A stretch of DNA of 64,000 nucleotides from Candidatus Rifleibacteriota bacterium (lineage in GTDB: Bacteria; Muiribacteriota; Ozemobacteria; Ozemobacterales; Ozemobacteraceae): the NCBI GenBank assembly GCA_024710355.1, contig JANJUX010000051.1:17101-81100 (forward strand), written 5' to 3'. A model generated the notes under the pieces. That model made no database searches. It saw only the letters and a list, made by a program, of their open reading frames with translations, and was not told where the DNA came from. Shown piece after piece: positions 35,670 to 44,557 of the stretch; position 1 is the stretch's first letter, and each line of letters opens with the position of its first letter. The position numbers were made by a program, and so were the translations under genes.

Positions 35670-37601
35670 TCAGCCGACCACACGCAGCTTTGGCTTGCCC
35701 TCAGCCTTTTTCTGGGTTTCATGGCGGGGTTTTTCATTGTGAATCATGTCGCGATTGGGCGCGAATGAAGGCACGATTTCCTGGAAACCCCTGATGATAT
35801 TGCGCGGTTTCCCAACTCTGGCAGCCATTTCGAGCTTTTCGACCATGGCCATTAAGGTCTGTTCATCGACTTCTTCGGGCTTGGCGATGAATATCTTGCT
35901 GTTGCGGGTGGCGGTGATGCCTTCAGAAGCGGTGAGAAGCTCTTCGTAAAGTTTTTCACCCGGTCTGATGCCGGTGAACTTGATTTCGATATCGCGACCG
36001 ACCTCAAGACCGGCAAGTCTGATGAGGTCTTCGGCCAGATCGACGATGCGCACCGGCTCACCCATGTCGAGAATGAATACTTCGCCACCTTTGCCATAGG
36101 CTCCGGCCTGAATGACCAGTTTGCTGGCTTCTGGAATCGTCATGAAGTAGCGGATCATCTTCGGGTGGGTAATTGTGATTGGCCCGCCCCTTTCGATCTG
36201 TTCCTTGAACATCGGAATAACGCTGCCGCGACTGCCGAGAACGTTGCCAAACCTGACTGCGACGAATCTGGTCGGACTGCGTCTGGCGTAACACTTTAGA
36301 ATCATTTCGGAGACGCGCTTGCTTGCACCCATGACCGAAGTCGGGTTGACGGCCTTGTCGGTTGAAATCATCACGAATCTTTCAACTCCGGCGTTGTGGG
36401 CCGCATCTACCAGATTTCGGGTGCCAAGAACATTGTTTTTAACCGCTTCTTCCGGGTTGAGTTCCATTAAGGGCACGTGCTTGTGGGCGGCAGCGTGAAA
36501 TACGATTTCTGGCCGGTGCGCCTGAAAAAGGTGTCCGATCTTTTCGCGATCCTGAATGTCGGTGATAATAGGTATCAGAACTGTGTTGCCAAGTTTGGCA
36601 CTTCTCAGCAGTTCCTGGTGAGTCTTGAAAATACTGTTTTCGCCATGACCGAGCATCAGAAGCTTTTCTGGCTGAAATGGCAGAATCTGCCGGCAGATTT
36701 CACTGCCGATACTGCCACCGGCGCCAGTTACCAGAACCGTTTTGTTGGTCACATAGGCGGCAATTTCGGCAAGATTGATTTCGGAAGGTGGCCGGCGAAG
36801 CAGGTCTTCGATTGCGATATCACGCAGCTGCAGGCTGACTAGCTTGCCGCCAATGATGTCCTGAAGGCCCGGCAGGGTTTTAAATCTGACATTGGTATTC
36901 TGGCAGAGTTTTACTATTCTTCGCAATTCAGCTCCTGAAGCAGATGGAATCGCAATGATTATCTCATCCGCCATGAACTTTCCGGCGATCTCGGCGAGGT
37001 GTTCCGTTGAACCGATAACTTTCACGCCGTGGATTATCTGGTCTTTTTTCTTCGGGTCGTCATCAATCAGGCCGACCACATCGATGGGTAGATTGATGTT
37101 GCGTTTGATTTCGCGCAGAATGCTTTCGCCACCCTGTCCGGCGCCAACGATCAAAACCCGTTTTGCCCGTTCATTGGTGCGATTGAAAAGCCAGCAGCGG
37201 AAAGGACTCATCTCGACGACGTTGAGAAGAACTCTTGGCGCGATACGCAATGTACCGATCAAAATCAGATTCAGCATCCAGTCGATGACAAACACAGCGC
37301 TGAGACTCGGAAAAGCCTCCATGAAAAAAATCGAACAGAATTTGAGAATCGAGTAGCCGGTTACGGCTGTGAATACCGCGACCATATCAGACAGAGAGGT
37401 GAACCTGAGAGTGCGGTTATAAAGCCCCAGAGCCCAGAAGCACGCGAGACCTATCGGCACCAGCATTGGTATGATGAAAAGCAGATAGTGGATATGCTGT
37501 GGCTCGAGCTTGTCGAATTTGAGCCAGATGGCCGCAATCAGCGAAAAAGAAATGCAGATGGTATCTGCAAGTATGAAGATCAGTTTCCTAATCGGAGTCA
37601 T
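35670..37601 (-). CDS. WbpM/CapD-type membrane nucleotide-sugar 4,6-dehydratase
   Basis: This 643-residue enzyme converts UDP-N-acetylhexosamine to a 4-keto-6-deoxy sugar for surface polysaccharide. Four N-terminal membrane helices (about 8-125) precede a first Rossmann domain (VLIVGAGQGGES near 150). The catalytic short-chain dehydrogenase domain follows, with KTVLVTGAGGSIGSEICRQ near 287, IVFHAAAHKHVPLME, STDKAVNPTSVMGASKR (the TDK and M-x-x-x-K site of this subfamily) and FGNVLGSRGSVIP. The C-terminal 40 residues are charged and low-complexity. Length matches the long WbpM/PglF class rather than the short FlaA1 class. An extended -10 promoter lies at 37652-37680 and a strong terminator follows. 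No glycosyltransferase neighbours are present. Confidence 0.95.
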   Translation of the reverse strand: MTPIRKLIFILADTICISFSLIAAIWLKFDKLEPQHIHYLLFIIPMLVPIGLACFWALGLYNRTLRFTSLSDMVAVFTAVTGYSILKFCSIFFMEAFPSLSAVFVIDWMLNLILIGTLRIAPRVLLNVVEMSPFRCWLFNRTNERAKRVLIVGAGQGGESILREIKRNINLPIDVVGLIDDDPKKKDQIIHGVKVIGSTEHLAEIAGKFMADEIIIAIPSASGAELRRIVKLCQNTNVRFKTLPGLQDIIGGKLVSLQLRDIAIEDLLRRPPSEINLAEIAAYVTNKTVLVTGAGGSIGSEICRQILPFQPEKLLMLGHGENSIFKTHQELLRSAKLGNTVLIPIITDIQDREKIGHLFQAHRPEIVFHAAAHKHVPLMELNPEEAVKNNVLGTRNLVDAAHNAGVERFVMISTDKAVNPTSVMGASKRVSEMILKCYARRSPTRFVAVRFGNVLGSRGSVIPMFKEQIERGGPITITHPKMIRYFMTIPEASKLVIQAGAYGKGGEVFILDMGEPVRIVDLAEDLIRLAGLEVGRDIEIKFTGIRPGEKLYEELLTASEGITATRNSKIFIAKPEEVDEQTLMAMVEKLEMAARVGKPRNIIRGFQEIVPSFAPNRDMIHNEKPRHETQKKAEGKPKLRVVG

Positions 37602-37651
37602 ATTTTGTCAATGTACCCCTTCCAGATCCGTAACCTGTTAATTTAGGCAGA

Positions 37652-37680
37652 ATTTTAGCATGGCATTATAAGATTGTCGA
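37652..37680 (-). promoter_or_regulatory. Extended -10 promoter of the WbpM-like gene
   Basis: On the minus strand TCGACA (37675-37680), a 17-base spacer ending in TGC, and TAAAAT (37652-37657). Confidence 0.6.
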
Positions 37681-37702
37681 CTTTTTTGTACCGATTTTAA
37701 AT
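37674..37702 (+). promoter_or_regulatory. Candidate promoter of the 37711-39857 operon, overlapping the divergent one
   Basis: TTGTCG (37674-37679), a 17-base spacer and TTAAAT (37697-37702). The predicted start at about 37709 is next to the ATG at 37711, so the mRNA would be leaderless. The two divergent promoters share the -35 region. Confidence 0.4.
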
Positions 37703-37710
37703 CTTGTTTG

Positions 37711-38382
37711 ATGAAAAAAAAGATTATCTGCGCGGTGAGTTATGCCGATTTCTGGTATATGGAGACAATCTCTGAACAGATGAACGATTGCCGGCAGATA
37801 ACAGCGGTCAGAAGGCAATGCACTGCCTGTGGTGCTGCAAACATCTCCGCTGCAAAATTTTGTGGCAGTTGCGGCGCTAAAATACCGACTGCGACAATTA
37901 TCAGAAACAAAAGATCAAAAAGATCAAGGCGGCGCGTCTATTTCAGAGCGATCCTCGTTCTGGCCGGAATTCTGGTTGCCGCCTCAGCGGTTATGAGTTA
38001 CCAGCTTTTCAATAGAACTGACGGCGTTAAAGTTTCACCAATGCCCTTTGCTGATGTCCCCGCGGATCACCCGGTTTACCGTACATGCCGAAACCTTCTG
38101 GAAATACAGGCTGTGAGCTATCGAAAGATCCTTGAATTCGCTCCACATGAAACAATTTCTCCGGCTGAATGGAACCATGCCCTGAATTCTGCTGCGGCTC
38201 ACATGAAAATTGCGGCGCCAGCAGAGGCAATGCTGCCGGAAAATTCGAAAGTTACGGTTGATGCATTGCGAAGCCGGGTAGGAATTCTCGATGGCGACCC
38301 TGAATGGGTGAGTAATACTTCACGTATCAAGGCATACTTTTGTCTTGAACAGATATTCTTTGGCACGAAAGGCAGAAAATGA
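37711..38382 (+). CDS. Zinc-ribbon membrane protein with SLH-like extracytoplasmic domain
   Basis: The 223-residue protein has a cytoplasmic N-terminus with a double-CxxC zinc ribbon (CTACGAANISAAKFCGSCG, about 38-56), a basic stretch (NKRSKRSRRR), one membrane segment (about 78-96) and an outward C-terminal domain. That domain begins FADVPADHPVYRTCRNLLE and includes ISPAEWNHAL, a divergent S-layer-homology unit. The start is uncertain: no ribosome site precedes the ATG at 37711, and it sits where a leaderless mRNA would begin. The stop overlaps the next gene by four bases. Confidence 0.68.
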   Translation: MKKKIICAVSYADFWYMETISEQMNDCRQITAVRRQCTACGAANISAAKFCGSCGAKIPTATIIRNKRSKRSRRRVYFRAILVLAGILVAASAVMSYQLFNRTDGVKVSPMPFADVPADHPVYRTCRNLLEIQAVSYRKILEFAPHETISPAEWNHALNSAAAHMKIAAPAEAMLPENSKVTVDALRSRVGILDGDPEWVSNTSRIKAYFCLEQIFFGTKGRK

Positions 38383-39062
38383 AGCGGTTGATTTATCTTT
38401 TCTATTTCTGCGTTCTTCTGACGGCGGTTTCCTGGCGACTTGCCAGCGCCAGTTCTGACTTGCCTGAACTTCAGAGTGTAAGACTTCACGAAGCCAGTGG
38501 CGGAACCGACCTGGTTTTTTCCTTCAACCGTATGGTCCGGCCGGCAACAAGATTTTCTGGTCAGGAAAATTGTCTGACCCTTGATTTTGCTGATGCCTCA
38601 ATCGCTGAACAGTTGGCTGAGAAAGCTTTCGCCGGCAGAGACCTGAAGCTGGGCTGGCTTGCGAGTTTACCCCCCAGAGAAAACCTTGTAAGAGCCAGGC
38701 TGTATATTCAGCCGCATTGCCTTGCCGCTGTCCGCTATTCCGGAGAAAATGTGATCGTGAGACTGACCGAAAAAACTCAGGTTAAATCTGACGAAAACAG
38801 TGATGACCGAAAGCTTCTCAATCCGCACGAAGATAAAAACTCTCCGGCAGTCGTCAGCCTGCAGGAAGCGCCATTTCGACCGGCTGTTGAAGAACTCGCG
38901 TCGCAGGCCGGCATCGAACTGAGGCTTTCAGGAAATCTGCCCGAGTCGTTCAGTCTTGAGCTGGAAGCTTCGAGTCCTGTTGAAGCTCTGCAGGCGATTG
39001 CCGATGTCTGCAATCTCAGATTTTACCGCGAAGGTAAAGTCTGGTTTATGGCAGGGGTCTGA
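38379..39062 (+). CDS. Exported AMIN-STN (secretin N-domain-like) protein without a pore domain
   Basis: The 227-residue product has a signal peptide (MKRLIYLFYFCVLLTAVSWRLASA). Residues 30-135 match an AMIN domain (LQSVRLHEASGGTDLVFSFNRMV, NCLTLDFADAS, ARLYIQPHCLAAVRYSGENVIVRL). Residues about 160-226 match a secretin/TonB short N-terminal domain (FRPAVEELASQAGIELRLSG, SPVEALQAIADVCNLRFYREG). PilQ-type secretins have the same N-terminal modules but then about 300 more residues forming the channel, absent here. AMIN domains bind peptidoglycan in known proteins. It overlaps the gene before it by four bases and is three bases from the next one. Confidence 0.75.
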   Translation: MKRLIYLFYFCVLLTAVSWRLASASSDLPELQSVRLHEASGGTDLVFSFNRMVRPATRFSGQENCLTLDFADASIAEQLAEKAFAGRDLKLGWLASLPPRENLVRARLYIQPHCLAAVRYSGENVIVRLTEKTQVKSDENSDDRKLLNPHEDKNSPAVVSLQEAPFRPAVEELASQAGIELRLSGNLPESFSLELEASSPVEALQAIADVCNLRFYREGKVWFMAGV

Positions 39063-39065
39063 ATC

Positions 39066-39857
39066 ATGATCAAAACCCTTAAGGCATTTCTGGCGCTGGT
39101 TTGTCTGCTCAGCTGTCTCGTGATTTTTTCGGCCTTTGGCTTTCAGAAGCAGGACGACATGCTTACCCGTCTTGATCTGGCTCTTATTTTTGAGAAAATT
39201 CTTGAAAAACGCGCAATAACGGCTCAAGGCCAGTCGGTTCCGTCTTTTTTCGACCTTAAGGAAGACCGCATGCTGGCAGTCTTTCGCACCCTTTCGCTTA
39301 AGCTTATCGAGGGTTACCCTGACGGCAGCTTCAGACCCGAAGAAAGACTGAGAAATCTCGAAACCATCTGTTACCTGCAGAAGCTGGCCAGATGCCTGAG
39401 AAAGAATCAGCCTGAAGCCTATGAAACCAGACAGTTGATGCGCCTGTTTGCCTATCAGAGTCAGCCAGAGGTAATTCTTTCGGATAACCTGCCAGCCGGG
39501 ACTTTTCCGTCAGAACTGGGCGAACCCGATGGGTTCGTTTCACGCAGAGTATTTCAGGATCTTATGGCGGCACTGCTGAGCGAAAATGGCAGACTGAACT
39601 TTCAACTTTCAGGAAAAGTTATTCATGCGGTTACCGGTCACCCGGTAGCGGGTGCCTGTATTGCCGCCGGCGAGAAGGCAGTAGTCGCCGACCGGGCCGG
39701 TAACTTTTCGATCGATCTTGGTGAAATCAGTCGCTCTGATGTTACGCTTTTTGCGGCGGCAGAAGGGTTCAGGCCCTGCGAAATGAAAAAAGATCTCAGA
39801 CTGAGCCCGAATGTGGTGTTTCGTCTTAAGCCTGAGAAACCACGTTCAGCATTCTGA
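39066..39857 (+). CDS. Exported SLH plus carboxypeptidase-regulatory-like domain protein
   Basis: The 263-residue product has an N-terminal signal or anchor segment (about 5-26). SLH-type units follow (DMLTRLDLALIFEKIL, SFFDLKEDRMLAVFRTL, LIEGYPDGSFRPEERLRNLE). The C-terminal 80 residues (LSGKVIHAVTGHPVAGACIAAG... VVADRAGNFSID) are a transthyretin-like carboxypeptidase regulatory beta-sandwich. SLH domains bind pyruvylated wall polymers or, in diderms, peptidoglycan, so it is probably a wall-bound envelope protein. Last gene of the three-gene operon, converging with the radical SAM gene. Confidence 0.75.
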   Translation: MIKTLKAFLALVCLLSCLVIFSAFGFQKQDDMLTRLDLALIFEKILEKRAITAQGQSVPSFFDLKEDRMLAVFRTLSLKLIEGYPDGSFRPEERLRNLETICYLQKLARCLRKNQPEAYETRQLMRLFAYQSQPEVILSDNLPAGTFPSELGEPDGFVSRRVFQDLMAALLSENGRLNFQLSGKVIHAVTGHPVAGACIAAGEKAVVADRAGNFSIDLGEISRSDVTLFAAAEGFRPCEMKKDLRLSPNVVFRLKPEKPRSAF

Positions 39858-39864
39858 GAAAGCT

Positions 39865-40815
39865 CTAGCGATTCTGGCTGTAGTCGGTCAATGCCCAGCA
39901 ATCATTGGGCTCTTTGCTTATCAGGCCCTGTTTTTCGAGCGCCGAGAGCAGCGCCATGATTTTTTCCGGCGGTGAGCCGAGAACTTTTTCCAGCTGGTTC
40001 TGACTGCAGGGGTGGCGCAGCAACAGCTTCAGCACGTCAGACGAAGCGGCGGGTCTGCTCCAGCTGCTCTCTTTGGGCGGAACCAGACTGTGTTCAAAAG
40101 CGGTCGAAACTGGAACTTTAAGCTGCAGCAAATCCCTGAACCGGTTGAGACGGCTCTGGTCGGCTGTTTTGATTTCGCTGGCGAGCGGCACCCGAACCGC
40201 AGTGTTCAGATACACAGATTCAAGCTTTTCAATACTGTTGAGATACTCGCTCAATGCCAGGATTTCAGATTCTGAGTCGTTGATTCCGGGGCAGACAAAT
40301 ATTTCTATCTCGACTTTGCCTGAAAAGGCCGCCGTAAAAAGGCGCAGCCCATCGAGAATCGCGGGCAGCAGCAGATCGCTGGTTGGCCGGTGAATTTTTC
40401 TGAAAGTTTCGGGGTTGACCGAAGTCAGAGTCGGCAGCAGCCGGTCAGCCAGCAGCAGTTCGTTGCGGACCTCTGGAAGGTGCAGAAGTGATGAATTGGT
40501 GATAACACAGGTTGGCGCATTTCCCAGTTTTTTGATTTCGGCAAGAATATAACCCAGACCCGAATGCAGGGTCGGTTCGCCGGTGCCGGAAATTGTTATC
40601 CAGTCTGGCCTGGCAATTTCGTTCAGTGTTTCGCGCAGTTCTGCGAGAACCACGTCAGGATTGCAGAATTCATGCCGTTCAGAGGTGTGAAAAGTGGTTT
40701 TCGAAAGCTGGCAGTAAAGACAGTCGAAAGAGCAGGTTTTTGTCGGGGTCAGATCGACCCCGAGCGAAATACCCAGCCGGCGCGAAGGCACCGGCCCGAA
40801 AATATAGGTTCTCAT
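39865..40815 (-). CDS. Radical SAM protein with C-terminal winged-helix-like domain
   Basis: This 316-residue enzyme binds a 4Fe-4S cluster through CSFDCLYC (CxxxCxxC near residue 28) and cleaves S-adenosylmethionine. The glycine-rich motif is ISGTGEPTLHSGLG. The MRTYIFGPVPSRRLGISLGVD opening is typical of a conserved uncharacterised radical SAM group. Residues about 245-310 form a winged-helix-like domain (SSDVLKLLLRHPCSQNQLEKVLGSP). Substrate unknown. It overlaps the small membrane-protein gene by four bases and ends the glmU-prs operon. Confidence 0.85.
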   Translation of the reverse strand: MRTYIFGPVPSRRLGISLGVDLTPTKTCSFDCLYCQLSKTTFHTSERHEFCNPDVVLAELRETLNEIARPDWITISGTGEPTLHSGLGYILAEIKKLGNAPTCVITNSSLLHLPEVRNELLLADRLLPTLTSVNPETFRKIHRPTSDLLLPAILDGLRLFTAAFSGKVEIEIFVCPGINDSESEILALSEYLNSIEKLESVYLNTAVRVPLASEIKTADQSRLNRFRDLLQLKVPVSTAFEHSLVPPKESSWSRPAASSDVLKLLLRHPCSQNQLEKVLGSPPEKIMALLSALEKQGLISKEPNDCWALTDYSQNR

Positions 40816-41069
40816 TTTTTGTCAGTGCATTTTCCGGCGTACAGGAAATAGTAGACACCGATCATGGCGAATATTGCCACAAACGGCACGATGACGACAT
40901 AAAGCGATGAAAATGGTCGCGAAGGGTTCATTTTTTCACGGGCTTTCATCAGGTTTTTCAGGGTTTTTTCAAGTTCCTTGCGGACTTCGGCATCAGTAAC
41001 ATTTTTGATTGAGGTACGCAGTTCGGTGATTGCCTCGTCAAGGCTGGCGAGTGAAGTTTCCCGGGTCAT
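40812..41069 (-). CDS. Small single-pass membrane protein
   Basis: The 85-residue protein has a helical, charged N-terminal half (SLASLDEAITELRTSIKNV... LEKTLKNLMKAREK), a probable coiled coil in the cytoplasm. One membrane segment (about 57-79, LYVVIVPFVAIFAMIGVYYFLYA) and a KCTDKK tail follow. It overlaps both neighbours by four bases (ATGA junctions), which supports it as a real gene. No family recognised; it may recruit the TPR lipoprotein or the radical SAM protein to the membrane (speculative). Confidence 0.72.
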   Translation of the reverse strand: MTRETSLASLDEAITELRTSIKNVTDAEVRKELEKTLKNLMKAREKMNPSRPFSSLYVVIVPFVAIFAMIGVYYFLYAGKCTDKK

Positions 41070-43567
41070 TGGTTTTCCTCCTTCATTGGTGCGGCCAGAC
41101 TGGTGCCCAGCCGTTCGTCGAGTTTTTTCAGCTGATCGTTATTGAGATTCATGCCCTTGATGCGCCCCAGAACCGTTTTTGCATCGGATTCCCGCCCCAT
41201 CTGGCGGTAACGGTCAGAAATAAGAAACATGCTGTCGGGGTCGATGAAACTGGTTTTCAGAGCCTTCTGATATTCTTCGGCGGCGGCAGAACCCTGCCCT
41301 GAGGCCAGGAACAGGTCTCCTATTCTGATAAATGGCGCTGGACTCTGAGTGTCATGGTTCATGGCGGTTTTATAGGCTTCGAGAGCCTGCTGGTGTTGCC
41401 CCATTTTTTTCAGCACGTCACCCTGAAGCAGGTAGAGAACCGGCATGTCGGTTTGCTGGGCAAGACCGTTCTGAACCACGGCCAGAGCTTCAGATGTCAG
41501 ACCTTCTTCGAGCAGTGCAGTTGCAAGGGGTTCGATGCCGCGCGGATCATTTCTCAGGGCTTTCTGACTGTAGCGCGGAAACCCTTCGAGCTGGTCGGGG
41601 TTGCTGGCGCTGACCTGTTCAGTTATCTGCGCGGCAAGATTGTGCATGCCAACGTCAGAATAGCTGTTAGCAAGAGCTTTTAGAGCATGTATATTGCGCG
41701 GGTCGAGTTTGAGGGCCTTGAGATACCATACGGCCGCCGACTGATGTCTGCCGGTGGCGGTGTAGACTTTGCCGAGATTCATCAGGGCATTGAAATTAGC
41801 CGGGTTATGCGCCAGGACTGCCTTGAATGACTGAATTGCTTCATTGTAGAAGCCGCCTCTGGCATATTCAAGAGCCCTTTCATAATCAGGGTCAGCCGGG
41901 CTTTCTGTAATCACACTGTTTGGAACAATAATAGTTTCTGCCTGACCGGTGGCCGGCGTTTCGATCGGAGTCCCGAGCGTCGGCGGCGGGGCTGAAAGAG
42001 ATATGGTTGTCGGGGTGGCGGCCGCTTCTTCGCCCAGAGCCTTGAGGATTCTGGCAGCGTATGGATCCTGGGGGTTAAGAGATGCCTTTGAGGCTTCCCA
42101 TAGGGCGCTGGCACGGTCGCGGAACCCATTCTGAATCAGGTTCAACCCGGCGAAGTAACGAAATTTGTTGTTGAACGGTTCTTTGCGGATTGCCTTTTCG
42201 AAAAAGGTGGCAGCTTCATCATGGTTGCCCGATTCCATTTCAAGCTGTCCGAAATTGAACAGAGTGTTTGCATGATCGGGGGTTTCGGCCAGAACCTGGT
42301 TCCAGAATACTCTTGCCTGTGCAAAGTTACCCATGCGTGCCAGCACCTGACCGCGTTCACTGAGCAATTCGAGCTTGTCCGGATAGGTTGCTTCGAGTCG
42401 GTCAAGTATCGCGAGAGCTTCGGCATGACTGCCTTTCTGATACAGACAGCGGGCATGATGCAGCTGCCCTTTTGCCGATGCGGGTTCAGCTTTCAAAAAG
42501 CTTTCGATGGTCGATAGAGCTTCGTCGACCTGGCCAAGCTTTTCACTGACAACGCTGAGCTTGTAGAGGGCCCAGGTTTCGCCCGTAAAATTTTGCGAAA
42601 TCGAAGTTAAAATAACTTTCTGTTCGCTCAGATTGCCGGTTTTTTCCTGCAGCTTGAGCTTTTCAAGCCAGGCTTCAAGATTCAGGTCCGTTTCCGGCAT
42701 TCTCGTGACGGTAACCGCCGGAACATCCTGGCTGAGCGAGGCTTTCAGGGCGGCAGCTTCAGCATGACCCGGGTTGTCGCTGAGTATCTGATCGAGGATA
42801 AGGCCGGCCTTGTCAGGTTCGCCCATCCGATGCAGAAGTTTTGCCTGTGCAATAATACCGGGGACAAAGTCAGGGCTGGTTTCCTGGATTGATTTGACCA
42901 GTCGTTCCGCTTCCATCAGCCGGTCACTGTTTATCAGCATTTCAGCGAGCCCGGTTTTGATCTGTGGTTGGTCAGGAAGCATATTCATGGCTTCTCTGAG
43001 AATGGTTTCCGCTTCTGTGAGGTTACCGCTGTCGATCAGTTTTCTGCTGGTTTTTTCATAAACATCTGCCAGCTTCTTCTCAACCGTTGCGGGCTGATAG
43101 TTTTCCTGTATCAGCTTCTTCAGCAGCCCTATGGCTTCGCTTGGAATGTCGAGCTCAATGGCCGAATCTGCCATGGCCATCATGCAGCGGTGCAATTCAT
43201 CAGAAAAATCACGATTGTCGGGGTCGAGTTTAACAGCTGCTTCAAGGCTCTTTTTGCCCTTAACCAGATCGCCCTTTTCGAGCAGGGCTCTGCCAAGAAG
43301 AAAGTGAGCTCTGGCATCACCAGGGTTGTCGTCGATTCGCGACGTTGCGAGCGAAATTGCCGTTGCAAAATCCTTGCTGTCGATAGCGGCTCTGACTTTG
43401 GTATTCTCTTTCCAGCTTGAATACTGAGTTTCTTTTTCTGATTCAATAACGGTTTCGGTCTTGCTGGCAGCCGGGTTTGACTTTTTTTTGCCGCCACAGC
43501 CACTCATGCCGGTGGCGACAAGTGCGCCAGCAACCGCCAGCGTCAGGGCTTTTTTATAGTATCGCAT
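41066..43567 (-). CDS. Large TPR lipoprotein
   Basis: The 833-residue protein starts at the ATG at 43567, with GAGGAG upstream. It carries a lipoprotein signal (MRYYKKALTLAVAGALVATG, cysteine at 24 in MSGC). About 20 TPR units follow (for example ARAHFLLGRALLEKGDLVKGKKSL, NFNALMNLGKVYTATGRHQSAAVWYLKAL, APFIRIGDLFLASGQGSAAAEEY), interrupted by a linker rich in Thr, Pro and Ala at about 525-565. It is similar in form to PEP-CTERM/PrsT-type or outer-membrane assembly TPR proteins, but the family is unclear. Its gene lies 14 bases after prs, in one operon. Confidence 0.85.
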   Translation of the reverse strand: MRYYKKALTLAVAGALVATGMSGCGGKKKSNPAASKTETVIESEKETQYSSWKENTKVRAAIDSKDFATAISLATSRIDDNPGDARAHFLLGRALLEKGDLVKGKKSLEAAVKLDPDNRDFSDELHRCMMAMADSAIELDIPSEAIGLLKKLIQENYQPATVEKKLADVYEKTSRKLIDSGNLTEAETILREAMNMLPDQPQIKTGLAEMLINSDRLMEAERLVKSIQETSPDFVPGIIAQAKLLHRMGEPDKAGLILDQILSDNPGHAEAAALKASLSQDVPAVTVTRMPETDLNLEAWLEKLKLQEKTGNLSEQKVILTSISQNFTGETWALYKLSVVSEKLGQVDEALSTIESFLKAEPASAKGQLHHARCLYQKGSHAEALAILDRLEATYPDKLELLSERGQVLARMGNFAQARVFWNQVLAETPDHANTLFNFGQLEMESGNHDEAATFFEKAIRKEPFNNKFRYFAGLNLIQNGFRDRASALWEASKASLNPQDPYAARILKALGEEAAATPTTISLSAPPPTLGTPIETPATGQAETIIVPNSVITESPADPDYERALEYARGGFYNEAIQSFKAVLAHNPANFNALMNLGKVYTATGRHQSAAVWYLKALKLDPRNIHALKALANSYSDVGMHNLAAQITEQVSASNPDQLEGFPRYSQKALRNDPRGIEPLATALLEEGLTSEALAVVQNGLAQQTDMPVLYLLQGDVLKKMGQHQQALEAYKTAMNHDTQSPAPFIRIGDLFLASGQGSAAAEEYQKALKTSFIDPDSMFLISDRYRQMGRESDAKTVLGRIKGMNLNNDQLKKLDERLGTSLAAPMKEENQ

Positions 43568-43581
43568 CTGGTACTCCTCAA

Positions 43582-44526
43582 TCAAAGGAACAGTTCGCTT
43601 ACCGAACGTTTTTCGAAGATTCTTCTGATGGCTTCGCCAACCAGGGGAGCAAGTGAAAGCACGTTGATATTGCACTTTTCGATTTTTTCGCGGCTGATCG
43701 GCACTGAATTAGTGCAGACAATTTCTCTTACCGGTGAATTTGGCAGGCGGTCAGCGGCCGGGTTGGAAAGCAGAGCGTGTGTGCAGCAGGCTACAACCGA
43801 TTTCGCGCCCTTTTCCATAAGGCTTTCGGCAACATTTACGAGAGTGCCTGCGGTGTCGATGATGTCATCGATAACAATCGCATGTTTACCGGCCACATCA
43901 CCGATTACGTTCATGACGACGGCTTTGTTGCTTTCAGGGCGGCGCTTATCGATGATCGCCATCGGCAGGTTGAGTTTTTTGCCGAACTGGCGGGCGCGCA
44001 GCACGCCGCCGGTGTCTGGCGATACGACGACATGGTCGGTCAGATCGCGTTTGAGAAAGTGTTCAGCCAGCAGGCGACTGGCCGACAGGTGATCGACGGG
44101 AATGTCGAAGAAGCCCTGCAGTGCCGGGTCGTGCATATCAATTGTCATCATGCGGTTGGCGCCGGAAATGGTGATGATGTTGGCGACAAGTTTGGCGGTG
44201 ACCGGCTCGCGCCCGGTGGTTTTCTTTTCCTGGCGCGAGTAACCGAAATAGGGTACTACCGCGGTTACGCTTGCAGCAGAAGCGCGGCGCAAGGCGTCCA
44301 TGGTGATCAGGAGTTTCATCAGGTTTTCATTTACCGGCGGGCAGGTTGGCTGGATAATAAAGGTGTCGCAGCCGCGCACCGACTCTTCGATGCGGCAATA
44401 AAGCTCGCCATCGGCAAATGAGGTATGCATGATCTTGCCTTCGGGAATATTCAGATAGTGACAGACTTCAGAAAACAGGGCTGTGTTGCCCTCGCCCGAA
44501 AAAACCTTGACTCTTGAATTGTGCAT
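43582..44526 (-). CDS. prs: Ribose-phosphate pyrophosphokinase
   Basis: This cytoplasmic 314-residue enzyme makes PRPP from ribose-5-phosphate and ATP for nucleotide, histidine and tryptophan synthesis. The start at 44526 (MHNSRVKVFSGEGN) has AGGAGG before it. Signatures are FADGELYCRIEESVRG, VPYFGYSRQEKKTTGREPVTAKLVANII (ATP site), IDMHDPALQGFFDIPVDHL, the flexible loop RARQFGKKLNLPMAIIDKRR and the PRPP loop AIVIDDIIDTAGTL. Length is typical. It lies 31 bases after the truncated glmU, an order also seen in Bacillus. The long downstream extension of the operon with TPR and radical SAM genes is unusual. Confidence 0.97.
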   Translation of the reverse strand: MHNSRVKVFSGEGNTALFSEVCHYLNIPEGKIMHTSFADGELYCRIEESVRGCDTFIIQPTCPPVNENLMKLLITMDALRRASAASVTAVVPYFGYSRQEKKTTGREPVTAKLVANIITISGANRMMTIDMHDPALQGFFDIPVDHLSASRLLAEHFLKRDLTDHVVVSPDTGGVLRARQFGKKLNLPMAIIDKRRPESNKAVVMNVIGDVAGKHAIVIDDIIDTAGTLVNVAESLMEKGAKSVVACCTHALLSNPAADRLPNSPVREIVCTNSVPISREKIEKCNINVLSLAPLVGEAIRRIFEKRSVSELFL

Positions 44527-44557
44527 TTTACCCTCCTGATGGGTGTCGGTCCGGCAT

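Noticed and set aside
38379..39062. pilQ secretin
   Set aside because: Only AMIN and a short N-domain are present; the pore-forming secretin domain is absent and the gene ends normally.
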